DNA from: Saururus chinensis
Taxonomy: Eukaryota > Streptophyta > Magnoliopsida > Piperales > Saururaceae
DNA: 64,000 nucleotides
NCBI GenBank assembly: GCA_035235625.1
Contig: CP141145.1
Coordinates: 26,786,563-26,850,562, forward strand
Reading direction: 5' to 3'
A program made the position numbers and the translations under genes. The stretch's first letter is position 1; each line of letters begins with the position of its first letter. The notes beneath the pieces were generated by a model, which was given only the letters and a program-made list of their open reading frames with translations, had not been told where the DNA came from and did not search any database. Below, piece by piece: positions 1-10,799 of this stretch.

Positions 1-174
1 TGCTATACTAATGGAGCAATATTGCTACACTAATGGAGCGATATTGATATACTAAGTAGGGTGTTCCAAAGTGGAAGTATGGGAGGAGTTACGCCATGAA
101 AAAGGTTTAGAATGGAATTCAAGGTTGGATCACACCCTTTTCTGTTGTCTAATGTTGAATTTTATGTTCTTTGT

Positions 175-800
175 CATTTCTTGAGTTACTGTCAAGTTTT
201 AGATGAATGCATGGTGTTTTGTTAGAGGACTTCCACCATGTTATTGTTGTTATTGGTCGAAGTGTTCTTGTGATAGATAAGTGCCCATTAGTAGATCTTG
301 TGATTATTTTAATGTGACTTAGATATTTTTAACAACATATGTATGATATTATTCACAAATTCTAGTTTGTGAAAATAAGTTGTGCTTGCTATGTGAAATG
401 ATATTTCAAAGATTTCTTGATTAATGATTATTCTACTACATCATACGTGTGGTTTTATAACATATTTTTCTAAAAGAAAAATCTAAAAATTCATGTATAA
501 AATTAAGGGTGTGATAGTCACAAAGTTGGTAAATATTTGCCAAATATTAGGAATATTCACCAAATTGAAGCTTTGCAAAATAGTTTATGCTTAATAGAGC
601 AATTTGGAAAAAAAATTTGAACATTTATAAATTTCAAATTTTTTGAAGTTTTTTTAAGAATATTCATAAATTTTTTTGTTAAAAAAAATAAAGAAAACTT
701 GTTTCCACACTATCATGTGTCCTACATACCAATGAAATCATAAAACAAAATCCAATCCAATCTTCATAAAGGCCGACTCGAGAGTCCTCTACTCAGTCTT
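175..800. repeat. Dispersed AT-rich repeat, copy 1 of 4
   Basis: First and most complete copy of a non-coding repeat that recurs in the same orientation at about 1530-2060, 2056-2300 and 3340-3915. Landmarks shared by the copies are a segment reading AAGGGTGTGA then TCACAAAGTTGG, a run of short phrases built on GAATATT and AAATTG, and the phrase CACTATCATGTGTCC before CTCATAAAGGCC. No reading frame is conserved between the copies, so it is probably a non-autonomous element or an eroded LTR. Its ends are not defined. Confidence 0.7.
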
Positions 801-1529
801 CTCTTGCCTTTGGTTTAAATTTCTAATGAGACAACAACCTACAGTGAGAGTCTCCCCTTCTTAGTTTTCCGACCTCTAATTTACTCCTAAAAAGGGCCAA
901 CTCGAGAGTCCTCTCTTGCCTCTTTTTCTTGTTGTGGGTGACCTACAAACATGTGAACGAAGTCTCCCTTCTTAGTTCATAATTCTCATACCTCTCACCT
1001 CTCCTCCATGGGTCTACCATGCTCCTTAATTCCAACGCAATGGTAAATATTCAACTTTGTGTTGGAGGATTTGCTTTACTTTATGATTCTCTTTTTGTGT
1101 CTATTAGGGTTTGGGGATTACCCTGTTTAGACTTTGTTCTACATATGACTTCCATTTTCTTTGCAGTTAATGTTCTAGTTTAATGTTAATGTCTTTATCA
1201 TAATACAATGTCATTTTCACATCAATTTCAAGTTTGCTGCCTATCTTGACACTTAGTTAATTTGTAAGGGCACCTATTTGTTTTAAGAGCTTCTAAAACA
1301 AGCATAGTATTCTTTTGTTGATCATAAGTTATTCATGTCCCTTGAAAGCAACAACTTTGCTCTTACATTATTCTTACGATCCCACTGAGTATATTTGTAT
1401 ACCTAGCATCCATTGTAGTGTAGGTTTTGCAGGTGGAAGTGTTTTGCTCTTTGATGTTTTGGGCAGGCCGTAGAGCATATTCTTCTTCTTGCAACTTTAG
1501 TTTATCTTTTTACTTATGTATGCAAGTAT
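801..1529. other. No gene seen between repeat copies 1 and 2
   Basis: AT-rich sequence without a credible exon. At 880-960 it carries a second partial version of the phrase CTCGAGAGTCCTCT that ends repeat copy 1, so part of it belongs to the same repeat family. The rest holds nothing I can name. Confidence 0.5.
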
Positions 1530-2060
1530 TTCATTTATTGTTGTTATTGGTTGAAGTGTTTTTGTGATAGATAAGTGCCTAATAGTAGATCTTGTGATTA
1601 TTTTAATGTGACTTAGATTTTTTTAACAACATATGTATGATATTATTTATAAATTCTTGCTGAAAATAAGTTGTGCTTGCAATGTGAATTGATCATTTCA
1701 AAGATTTCTTAATTAATGACTATTCAAAAATTAAGGGTGTGACGGTCACAAAGTTGGTGAATATTTGCTAAATATTACAAATATTCACCAAATTGAAGCT
1801 TTGCAAAATAGTTTGATGCTCAATTAAGCAATTTGGCATTTTTTTTAATATTTATAAATTAGAAATTTTTATGGATATTAGTAAATTGGAAGTTTTTTTT
1901 AAGAATATTTATAAATTTTTTTGTTAAAAATGTAAAAAAAACACATGTTTCCACACTATCATGTGTCCCACATACCAATGAAATCATAAACAAAATCTAA
2001 TCCTCATAAAGGCCAACTTAAGAGTCCCTACTCAGTCTTCTCTTACCTCATACATTAGTA
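1530..2060. repeat. Dispersed AT-rich repeat, copy 2 of 4
   Basis: Direct repeat of the 220-790 segment, starting at the phrase TTGTTGTTATTGGTTGAAG and ending near CAGTCTTCTCTTACCT. It has scattered substitutions and a deletion that removes the TTTTATAACAT part of copy 1. It is followed at once by another partial copy (2056-2300), so the 3' part of the unit is tandemly doubled here. Confidence 0.7.
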
Positions 2061-2300
2061 AATTGGAAGTTTTTTTAAGAATATTCATAAAATTTGTTGT
2101 TAAATTTTTTTAATAAAAAACTTGTTTCTACACTATCATGTGTCCTACATACGAATGGAATTATAAAACAAAATCTAATCCTCATAAAGGCCTACTCAAG
2201 AGTTCTCTACTCTGTATTCTCTTGCCTCTTGTTTCGGCTTCTAACGAGACAACAAGCAATGAGAGTCTTCCCTTATTAGTTCTCCGACCTCTCCTCTTGT
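2056..2300. repeat. Dispersed AT-rich repeat, partial copy 3
   Basis: Repeats only the 3' part of the unit (from AATTGGAAGTTTTTTTAAG to GAGAGTCTTCCCTTATTAG). It abuts copy 2. The same tandem doubling is seen inside copy 4 (3800-3910), which suggests that the doubling predates dispersal of these copies. Confidence 0.65.
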
Positions 2301-2850
2301 AAGATCTCTAATTTAATTTAATTTAATTTTTTAAAATTATGTGAATTTGTATAGTTTTGCTTATTTGCAGGTTTGATTTAATTTTGGGGTTATGAGTTAG
2401 TAATTAAGACATTAATAAGGTTTATTTTTTCATAAATAAAAGTGTCAAACTTGATTTATCTAATTTTTACTAATTTTATTACATTTTATTTTAATTTTTC
2501 CTTAATTATAGGAGCGGACCTTACCGTGTGCCCTACATCCATGTTGGTGGCGTACAACCCATTTGACCCTACAACCTTATATTATTTTATTTAAGTAAAA
2601 TTGGGTGGTATACAAGCTTGGGAGTGTGAGCTGAGGCACACAATTCGAGATACAAGGGGTAGAAGCAACTTATTTTTTTCTTTCCTTTTCAATCATTAGA
2701 GGCCCATTGACATTCTGAAAAAATAGTTTTTAAGTATTGCGGGCCCCCACAAAACACAGTCATGTAGCATGGCTGCTTCCCTACGAAAAAAAGACAATGT
2801 TTTTTAAAAACATACTAAAAAAGAGTTAAAAAAATTAGGGACCTTGTAAA
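2301..2850. other. No gene seen
   Basis: AT-rich sequence with a tandem AATTT run at about 2309-2328. No exon, RNA gene or element end was recognised. Confidence 0.5.
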
Positions 2851-3340
2851 TTAGTTGGGTGTCGGGCACTTAGGATAGGTATTTTGCAAGAATATAATGA
2901 TGGTGGCCTATCCTGACGACCATCAAATTTGCAAGGGCGCCCATATATTACGAACACCATGCAGGTTGAAGAGGCAAAAATGATAGTAAACGTGACCAAG
3001 GAGATGGATTCCATAGACCTTGCTTTACTTTAAGAAGTGATCACCAAGAAGCTTACTTCACCATTGATAGACAGTACAAGTTTGGCTCTGAAGCTTTGCA
3101 ATGGTGATCTTACAGGAAGAAGAAAAGACCGGTAAATAGTATATGTAAAATAAATAAATGTAAAAAGATTAGTGGCCATTTTGTAAAAGCGTCTAACCGT
3201 AAACCGCTTAGTCACAAAATCAATCCGATATTTCTTTGGAATCTTCATGTCATTTTCATTTTTCATGTTAATGATGGAGGCCTATCTTAATGCCCATCAA
3301 TTTTGCAATGCCCCCATATATATACATATGTTGGTGAATA
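2851..3340. repeat. Segment shared with block B, containing short direct repeats
   Basis: The phrase GCACTTAGGATAGGTATTTT followed by AATGATGGTGGCCTA occurs at about 2868-2912 and again at 3912-3966, and a diverged form (AATGATGGAGGCCTATC) occurs at 3270-3290. The middle of this stretch is a PrfB exon relic. The part from 3160 to 3270 resembles 36000-36110 (AAAGCGTCT...CATTTTCATGTTA). It therefore looks like a displaced end of the same ancestral segment found in blocks A and B. Confidence 0.55.
2965..3130 (+). pseudogene. PrfB-like peptide chain release factor 2, exon relic
   Basis: After an acceptor-like GCAG, the + frame reads VEEAKMIVNVTKEMDSIDL, which matches the N-terminal helical region of plastid-type class I release factor PrfB (HCF109 family), immediately after the FKTQ that ends the preceding exon. 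That preceding exon is preserved elsewhere (5959-6183), also ending FKTQ. The frame here hits a stop (TAA) at about 3030 and then degenerates. No downstream peptidyl-hydrolysis domain with the GGQ motif is present, so it cannot be functional. The assignment rests on remembered family sequence. Confidence 0.65.
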
Positions 3341-3915
3341 TTTGCCAAATATGTTGTGCTTGCAATGTGAATTAATCATTTTAAATATTTCTTGATTAAT
3401 TATTATTATACTGCACCGTACATGAGGTTTTATAACATGTTTTTCTAAAAGAAAATTTTAAAAGTTCACATGTAAAATTAAAAGTGTGATGGTCACAAAG
3501 TTGGTGAATATTACCAAATATTAGGAATATTTACCAAATTGAAGCTTTGCAAGATAGTTTGATTCTTAATTGAGCAATTTGGCAATTTTTTGAATATTTA
3601 TAAATTTGATATTTTTTATGAATATTTGTAAATTGGAAGTTTTTTTAAGAATATTAATAAATTTTATTTTAAAAAAAATAAAAATAAATTGTTTCTACAC
3701 TATCATATGTCCTACATACTTATAAAATCATAAAACAAAATGTAATCCTCATAAAGGCTGACTTGAGAGTCCTCTACTCAGTCTTCTCTTACCTCGGATG
3801 TTAGAAAATTCGAAGTTTTTTTAAGAATATTCATAAAATTTGTTATTAAAAAAATTTAAAACAATTTGTTTCTATACTATCATGTGTCCTACATACCAAT
3901 GAAATTATAGTTGGG
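3340..3915. repeat. Dispersed AT-rich repeat, copy 4 of 4
   Basis: Direct copy of the 370-790 part of copy 1, including the TTTTATAACATGTTTTTCTAA phrase that copy 2 lost, followed by a second partial 3' unit. It is joined directly to the repeated phrase at 3912 that also occurs at 2868, so the copies were mobilised or duplicated together with neighbouring sequence. Confidence 0.65.
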
Positions 3916-4003
3916 TGCCAGGCACTTAGGATAGGTATTTTGTAAGAAGATAATGATGGTGGCCTACATACTACCTTTTCACATGGAAAACCTTCCACAT
4001 GGC

Positions 4004-4400
4004 CTACATACCCTTAATGATGGTAGAAGAGCTACGTGCAAGCTCTGAAGGCATAGAAGGTATACTAGGAGGTGCAAAGGAGGGAAACTGAATAACTAAT
4101 TCTATCTCCCCTCCTTCACCATTTTGTTCATTTCTCTCGGACCAATAGTAACGGTGAAATAATCCAAGTAGGATAAAAACTATTACTATTGGTCCAATTG
4201 TATGTAAATATTTAAATATTATATTAAGAAATGAATCAACGTGTGGAGGACGTGCAGGCATAGGAGGTGTAGGCAGCGGTGGGACTCCGGTAAAAAACTA
4301 CAGCAGCGGCGGCTGCACTCCCATGAAAAGCTTTGGTGGCAGTGGCGCCACTCTTGTGAAAAACTATGGTAGCAACTATGTGCCCCATCAATCACCGTTC
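4004..4400 (-). pseudogene. Truncated ATL-type RING-H2 protein copy (no RING domain)
   Basis: Reading on -, the frame starts at 4261 (MPARPPHVDSFLN...) and carries the same transmembrane segment (IGPIVIVFILLGLFHRYYW) and acidic linker as the intact gene at 34251-34983. The similarity stops at about 4019, after SELARSSST, just before the RING-H2 domain. The remaining C-terminus is junk ending in KGM. Upstream (4262-4385) the proline-repeat region is shortened and out of frame. It would give a membrane stub without ubiquitin-ligase activity. It is the block A paralogue of the ATL gene. Confidence 0.8.
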
Positions 4401-4564
4401 CTAGCAAGAAAAGAAAATTATTAAATTTAATTTTTTTATTTATATATTTATTAACATATCACTACATTTTTTCTTGCTTGAATTTAAAGATATGAACAAA
4501 TTAAGCTCTTAAAAAGTCACTCAAAAGCCAACTTTTCAATGTATTTGTCCCAAGCACCACCATT
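4401..4564. other. Rearranged ATL 5' splice-site region
   Basis: The phrase GTTCCTAGCAAGAAAAG, which in block B forms the - strand splice acceptor of the ATL exon (about 34980-34995), occurs here at 4397-4413. Its core recurs around the solo LTR (CCTAG at 4565-4569 and CCTAGCAAGAAAAG from 5455). A local duplication of about 150 bp therefore happened before or during the LTR insertion. Confidence 0.5.
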
Positions 4565-4569
4565 CCTAG

Positions 4570-5454
4570 TGTCACAGGCGCGAAGCTTTGCCTAGCGTCC
4601 GCACTCATGATGACCTGGCTACTTCGTGCAACCAGCGGCCACTCTCTTCCCTTCCCACTCGTATGCGCAAGGGAAACACAAACAAAACAACAACACAGTC
4701 TGACCTGGTGCAAGGGTCTCCGCCCAAGTTATATTTTTGTCTGCTGAAATATAATATAGGGAGAGGGCAAGGCTAACCAACCAGGCTGAGAACTCTCTTC
4801 TCTTGCTCCTTGGTTCGCTGTGCAGGAAAATCAGATCATCCACCAGCCATGGCCGCCCCAACCTATCCCTTATATAGACTTAGCCTTAAGCTGGCTATCC
4901 TAGTACCACTAGAAGTACAAAACCCACCCAATACAAGAGTCTTTACCCTGTCCAACTCTCAGCCCAAAGCTATTCCGCCCCAGCATAGTTTAAGGAGTCT
5001 TCAATAGTCCGTCCTTCGCTAGAAGTCCATCGTCATGCTGCCTCCAAGAGTCATCCCATCCGAGGAAACCAGCCAACCAACTCCCATCTGCCCTAGGAGT
5101 GTAGCCAGCCTGCCTGTGTGAGTCTTGTCCGTCCTAAGAACCTATTGCCCGGACTCCTACTCCAACTAGGAGTGCAGCCAACCAGCATAGTTGAATCCCA
5201 TCCACCTTAGGAGTCCTCCCCTAAATCCAAGCAGCGCCCAGCTTCACTGCTAGAGTCCCGCCCGCGCAAGGACTCCTACCCAGCCTGCTTCGCAAGGCGA
5301 GTAGCTCATCTGGAACACTTCCCGTGTTGTCTCAACATCCATCCGTGCCCAAGGGGCTACCTAGGCTGTCCGTCACCTAGCAAACTTGGCTGTCCGCTGC
5401 CAAATATGGGGGTAGCCACCCCCTTTTCGCATCTGTCAAGTTAAAGGGCTAACA
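4570..5454. mobile_element. Solo LTR, family S, 885 bp, with 5-bp TSD CCTAG
   Basis: The unit starts TGTCAC and ends GCTAACA, so it has TG...CA ends on either strand. It is flanked by identical CCTAG at 4565-4569 and 5455-5459. Block B, the paralogous segment, has a single CCTAG at about 34983-34987 and no insert, which gives an empty site. A second copy of the family lies at 9906-10794. No PBS, PPT or coding sequence accompanies it, so it is a solo LTR from intra-element recombination. A TATA-like sequence near 4871 suggests a promoter, but it reads on either strand and does not fix orientation. Confidence 0.85.
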
Positions 5455-6430
5455 CCTAGCAAGAAAAGAAAATTATTAATGAAAACAATTTTTGGAGAAC
5501 ATGATTTTCTTGATTCAGATTATTGGTGGAAATTAGTAACAAGGTGATCGTCTCTTGGAAAAAGCACATTCTCAAAACTCATCTTCTATCCTAGCTAGTT
5601 TTATCCAGCTAAATATATATTAGAACACAACTATAATAGTTGTGCTTTACAGTATAATGAGTGAATTATATTTGAATAATCTGTCAACCTATGTATAAAT
5701 GTGACTGTGGTTGTCCCACTTAGTCAACAACCAATTGATTGTATAAGTTTTTTCTGCTCTAGTAACACTAAACACTAGAAAAAAATATTTTTTTAGATAG
5801 AGGAATTTCCTTTTCCCTTATAGTGCATACTTTGTTTAAAACCCCTCATCTGGGTATCCTTTTTAGTATTTTCTTAATTTCAAGGCACATGTTTGTATGA
5901 AAGTATGTGCTAATTCCGATACGATTCTTACAGATTTTTTTTGTACTTTAATGGTAGATTTCTATAGCTTAAGGAAAGATGTAGAGACTAGAGACCGTTG
6001 CATCACGGGTTGAAGAAATTAGAGTTGCCCCTGGTCTAGATAAGTTAGAGGCTGATCTTGCATTACTTGAGGAGAAGGCTACAAATAGTTCGTTGTGGGA
6101 TGATCCCCCTAAAGCGCAGGAAACCCTGCTTTCATTAACTGATGTCAAAGAGAAAATCAGACTCCTCTCCTAGTTTAAAACCCAGGTTCCAAATTTCCCC
6201 CCTTTTCCTCTTTACTCAAGCATTGTACTTTTAGGCTATAGCAATCTTAAAATCATGATTTATCTATTTAGCTGTGTATTTCGAAGTTGTAGTGGAACAA
6301 AATCCCGTAAACATAACCATGCAGGTTGGTTGAAGAATCTTACCTCGCCATGCCACTGGAAGTTTGGCTCTGACTGGCTCTGCTTCGCAATGATCTTACA
6401 GGAAGAACAGGTAAGGTAAATGATCTCACT
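5455..6430. repeat. Duplicated block A, middle part (matches 34984-35940)
   Basis: Nearly collinear with 34984-35940. Both hold the phrases ATTATTGGTGGAAATTAGTAA, GTCAACCTATGTATAAATG and the PrfB exon relic, with small indels. The match ends at about 6425, where block A jumps directly to sequence that in block B lies at 40930. The block therefore has about 5 kb less sequence between the PrfB and XPO1 relics than block B. Confidence 0.85.
5959..6183 (+). pseudogene. PrfB-like release factor exon, block A copy
   Basis: The + frame gives FYSLRKDVET, then after a small indel ETVASRVEEIRVAPGLDKLE and onward through ALLEEKATNSSLWDDPPKAQ to a conserved ending TLLSLTDVKEKIRLL, stop, FKTQ. This is the N-terminal coiled-coil exon of plastid PrfB, which helps decode UGA/UAA stops in the organelle. 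The internal stop (TAG at 6171-6173, one base away from coding), the frame break near 5990 and the lack of later exons make it a relic. The donor CAG/GT at 6183 is retained. Confidence 0.7.
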
Positions 6431-6558
6431 GGAAGTTCTTTGTGTAGAATGAGTTCTGCAAAGTTTAATTTTCTGGTTGTTTATTCCTTTTTGTGCTTTT
6501 AAATTGCATTTCATATGCAAATTTTACTTGATATTCTCGTAAGCGTTTGTTTTTGCAG

Positions 6559-8801
6559 TCACATGTCCGAGAATAGTTCTGGGCTTCCGAGGGGTCTTGA
6601 GTATCTCATTGGTATCTGACATGTTGAGGATACAGAAATCTTCAAGGTCCCGCCAGTATTGGTTTATGCCGCTTTTGTTAATTTTTGTGATGTTTGTTAG
6701 TTGGTGTTTAAATTTTTCTCTTTTCCTGGATGGCTGCACAGGTTTGCTTGGACTATTGGATTTCATTGGTCCTTGAACTGTTTGAAGCACATCATAATGT
6801 GGATAATCCTGCGGCATCTGCAAACATGATGGAGCTTCAGGTATGTGACAACATTTTAAAGTAAAATTAACACATTTTTTTTTGTGGGTCATCACAACAG
6901 GACCAGGGTTCCTAGTGCTCTTTAATTAATCTGATTGTTGGCATCATTTGACAAGAAAATAGTCGAATAAGTTACTTGTTGTGGGTGCGAGCTCTGGTTT
7001 GGAGCAAGATTCCCCCCAAATAGGAAATGAAAACAGTCCTCGCGGAGATGAATGTACATTGCTGACTGTGGTAATTGACATAAGCAAGTGGCATAATAAG
7101 TAACTGGGAGTATACAGGGGAGAGGTGCAAAGGGAGAGAATCAGGATGTGCTAAATAGTTGTGAGCACACAGCACACTCGTACATGTGATTTTTGTACAA
7201 TCTAACACCTTTTAACCAAAAAAATTTACCTTCTGTTATTTGTGGAATAATTTTGTAGGTGCAACCTCTTCCACTTGTCAATTTCCAATTTAATTGATAA
7301 AATGAGGCTCCTTATTGTAATGCACGTGTAAATTTGCAGGTCCCTTTGCTCTTTGGCATGGTTAATGGTCCGAGTTTACAGCTTTCTCAACGAAGGCAGC
7401 TGTATTTTGGTCCAATGTCAAAACTAAGAATGCTTATGATATGTTGCATGGCAAAGCCCGAGGAGGTTCTAATTGTTGAGGATGAGAATGGAAATATTGT
7501 TTGGGAGACCATGAAAGACAATGATGTTCTTGTGCAATATTAGGTGATAACCACTCTATGGCATTGATTTTTGCCTGTAGTTTTTTTATATTATAAGTAA
7601 AAATCATGTATTTTGAAATACTTTTTGTCTAAGTAAGAATGATTTTTGCTTTGATCCACTTGTCCAATCAGATTAGCATAGATTATGTTCATGTATCTGC
7701 TCTGTATATACATGATGATATGGTTAAATATTAATGGTCACTAGTTTTCTTTGAAATGTGATTACTTCAGCAACTGAAACTCGTTATGGATTCTATAAAT
7801 TGGGCATTTCGGCATACTGAGAGAAATATTGCAGAAACTGGCCTCAATCTTTTGCTAGAAATACTGAAGAACTTTGAGGTGGTTGTTTTTTCCTTTACTA
7901 CGATTTTGATCAGTCGCTCAGTGCTAATGATTTGAAAATATAGTTCTTCTAAATGATTTTTACGGATGCCATGCAGTCTTTACCAAGAAGCTTACTTTAT
8001 CTATTGCCTTTAATCGTGCAGGCGTCCAAGTTCTTTAATCAGCTCCACAAGACATACTTTCTCACAATTGTGCAAGAGATATTTGCTTGTTTTGACTGAT
8101 ACATTTCACAAACCTGGATTCAAGCTGCATGTCTTAGTCTTGAACAACTTGTTTTGTTTGGTAACAAAGCACGGCTCATTCCTTATTTGTGTTGACTATA
8201 AATTAGTACCAGGTTGTGGCAAGTGTGTATTTTAGATATATTCCGGGTTTCTAACTGAGCCTCTTTGGGATGCTGCTTCTGTCCCACTCCCTTATCCTAA
8301 TAACATGATGTTTGTTCATGACTACACCTTAAAGCTATTAGGGACGTCTTTCCCAACATGACAAGTGCTGAGGTAGAACAGGCAGCTGTCATTCTTTTCC
8401 TACCATGGTTTATGAATTCCTCTTTGTGTTTTGTAATGGATGTTGAGCCATCTTCAGGTAACTCAATTTGTTGATGGTTTGATCAAATCCAGAAATGATC
8501 TTCCATCTTTCAAAAATCACATCCGGGATTTCCTTGTCCAGTCAGAGGAATTCTCTGCTCGGGTGAAATAGCTTCACTTAAAACCTGCCTATCTTATCTA
8601 ATTATTGGATTGTGACTAGTTTCTTAAAATTAATGTCAGGAAAATCTTTTGGTAATTCTGTTTCGGTATTTTCTTTAGGATAATAGAGACCTCTACGCAG
8701 GGGAACCTGTTGCTCAAAGAGAAAGAGAGCATCAGAGAATGCTTTCCATTCCAGGGCTTATTGCACCTAGCGAGTTGCAAGATGAGATGGTGGATTCGTG
8801 A
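6559..8801 (+). pseudogene. Exportin-1 (XPO1/CRM1) pseudogene, block A
   Basis: Introns are retained, so this is a copied genomic segment, not a retrocopy. Recognisable exons: 6559-6646 (GLEYLIGI, stop, HVEDTEIFK), 6742-6840 (VCLDYWISLVLELFEAHHNV...), 7340-7542 (about VPLLFGM to MKDNDVLVQY, including MAKPEEVLIVEDENGNIV), 7771-7878 (VMDSINWAFRHTERNIAETG), 8022 to about 8160, about 8238-8374, 8457-8563 and 8680-8801, which ends ELQDEMVDS and TGA exactly as the family does. Several hundred residues are missing between 7542 and 7771, and the whole N-terminal Ran-binding half is absent. In-frame stops and frame breaks occur in several exons. The parent family exports leucine-rich NES cargo through nuclear pores. 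Confidence 0.85.
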
Positions 8802-9900
8802 GCTTCAGTTACCTAATTAAATTTGTCTTACACAGGACGGCTGATGTGGACTGCCAAATTTTCAACAGAGGTATCCACAAAAACTGCCGCACTTAGTTTT
8901 GTCACTAGAGGCTGACAACTCTCATGATCTGATTCTGGTACAAGAGTTTTTTTTTCTACTGCTGATGTTACTTGCAGAACATTGTAATGACAGTTGAAGC
9001 TGTTAATTGTGGGTTTTTGTCAAATTGAGACTTGCTGCTATTATACAAGTATCGGCTTCCTTTTTGTCATCGGAACTCTGGCATGGTTTGTGTTGTTAGC
9101 ATTGGATGCCGGCTTATTTGGAATAGCACACAGGACACACTTGGGGCGATTAGTGTTTGCATAAAGTTGTTTAACTGGCAATTTGTCTAAAAGCTGCAGA
9201 TTGTACTTGCTTGAGGCTTGAATGAAGCGTACACATTAGGCTGGCAGGTTGTCTTCAGTAATAGAGTATGGTGAGGCGTGTGAGCGAATGGAATTGTAAT
9301 GTATTTAGTAAACCGACTATTTTAAGGTTAAGGACTGGACACTGTTCTTTATGGAAGGCCGTTTCTTTTCAATATTGTGGCCATTTTGATAACTAATTTG
9401 CTAACGAATTTGAGGCCCGCTCATAGATAGTAAAATCATCGTCACCGGATTGGGCTATCTCGTATGGCTTTCGGGTTGACCCTGGTTGATCCGGATGGAA
9501 ATGGGTCGCACGCCTCTGAGAACACACTGTTGGCAAACCGACTAGATGCCTATCCTTCAATTAGTTTTAAAAAATAATCAAAATAGAGGGCAGAGGTTTA
9601 GGCTTACTTGTCTGCTCACTCAATGTTTTCGGGACTCAGGAGATCCTGATAGTGAAGCTTTATTTTAGAAGTTGCAGATGAACAATTCAAGAGAAGTGTG
9701 TTGGAGGGACTTCAGCGAAGGCCCCTCACGTAAATGGTTGTCGGGAACAGTGAAATCAGAAACTTCTGAGCTTGATTTAGGACTATTGCTGGGAGAATCA
9801 ACCACCATCACAAGCACAAAGAAAAGAAGAATGAGCAAGGGGAGGGGTGATTGTTAAAGGGTTAATTGACTGTTCCACTTTTGCCCGACTTCTTATCATA
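8802..9900. other. No gene seen downstream of XPO1 relic
   Basis: The first 300-500 bases are likely to be the old 3' untranslated region of XPO1, with an AG-bounded segment near 8990. From 9420 to 9900 the sequence is unassigned. An open frame at 9672-9857 has no similarity that I recognise and is probably spurious. Confidence 0.4.
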
Positions 9901-9905
9901 ACAAC

Positions 9906-10794
9906 TATCACGAGCACGAAGTTTTACCTAGCGTTCGCACTCGTGATGGCCTGGCTACACTGCATAGCCAACAACTATTCTCTTCCCTTCCTACTTGTAT
10001 GCGCAAGGGAAAAACAAGCAAAATGGCAACACAGTCTGACTTGGTGCAAGGGTCTCCATCCAAGCTATATTTCTGTCCGCTGAAATACAATGTAGGGAGG
10101 AGGCAAGGCTGACCAACCAAGCTAAGAACTCTCTTCTCTTGCTCCCTAGTTCGCCTTGCAGGAAGAAATTAGATCATTCTCTGCCCTGGATGCCCTGCTC
10201 ATCCCTTTATAAAGACTCAGCCTTAGGCTGGCCATCCTAGTGCCACTAAAAGTACAAAACCCACCCAATACAAGAGTCCTCACCCTGTCCAACTCTCAGC
10301 CCAAAGCCATTCCGCCCCTAGCATAGAATAAGATACCTTCAAGAGTCCTTCTTCTGCAAGAAGTCCATCGCCATACTGCCTCCAAGAGTCAGCCCATTTG
10401 GGGAAACCAGCCACTCTAACTCCCATCTGCCCTAGGAGTGTGACCAGCCTGCCTATGTGAGTCATGTCCGTCCTAGGAATCTGCTGCCCGGGCTCCTACT
10501 CCAACTAGGAGTGCAGCCAACCAGCATAGCTGAATTCTATCCGCTTTAGGAGTCCTCCCCTAAGTCCAAGCAGCGCCTAGCTTCGCTGCTAGAGTCCCGC
10601 CCGCGCAAGGACTCCTACTCAGCCTGCTCCACAAGGCGAGTAGCTCATCCGGAACATCTCCCGCGCTGTCCTAGCATCCGTCCGTGCCCAAGGGGCTACC
10701 TAGGCTGTCCGCCGCCTAGCAAAACTTAGTTGTTCGCTGCCAAGTATGGGGGTAGCCGCCCCCTTTCCGCATCTGTCAAGTTAAGAGGCTAACA
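9906..10794. mobile_element. Solo LTR, family S, 889 bp, with 5-bp TSD ACAAC
   Basis: Aligns over its length with 4570-5454 and is bounded by ACAAC at 9901-9905 and 10795-10799. The left terminus reads TATCAC in place of TGTCAC, a terminal G to A change typical of decay by cytosine deamination. No internal domain remains. Because both copies have their own TSDs, they are independent insertions of one family and not products of the block duplication. Confidence 0.85.
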
Positions 10795-10799
10795 ACAAC

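Noticed and set aside
4588..5007. Small open frames in the 4.6-5.0 kb region as host genes
   Set aside because: They lie wholly inside the family S solo LTR bounded by CCTAG and are not conserved in the second copy at 9906-10794.
7334..7543. Intact small gene of 69 aa
   Set aside because: It is a single exon of the XPO1 pseudogene read through its acceptor; neighbouring exons and family sequence show that it is part of a broken larger gene.
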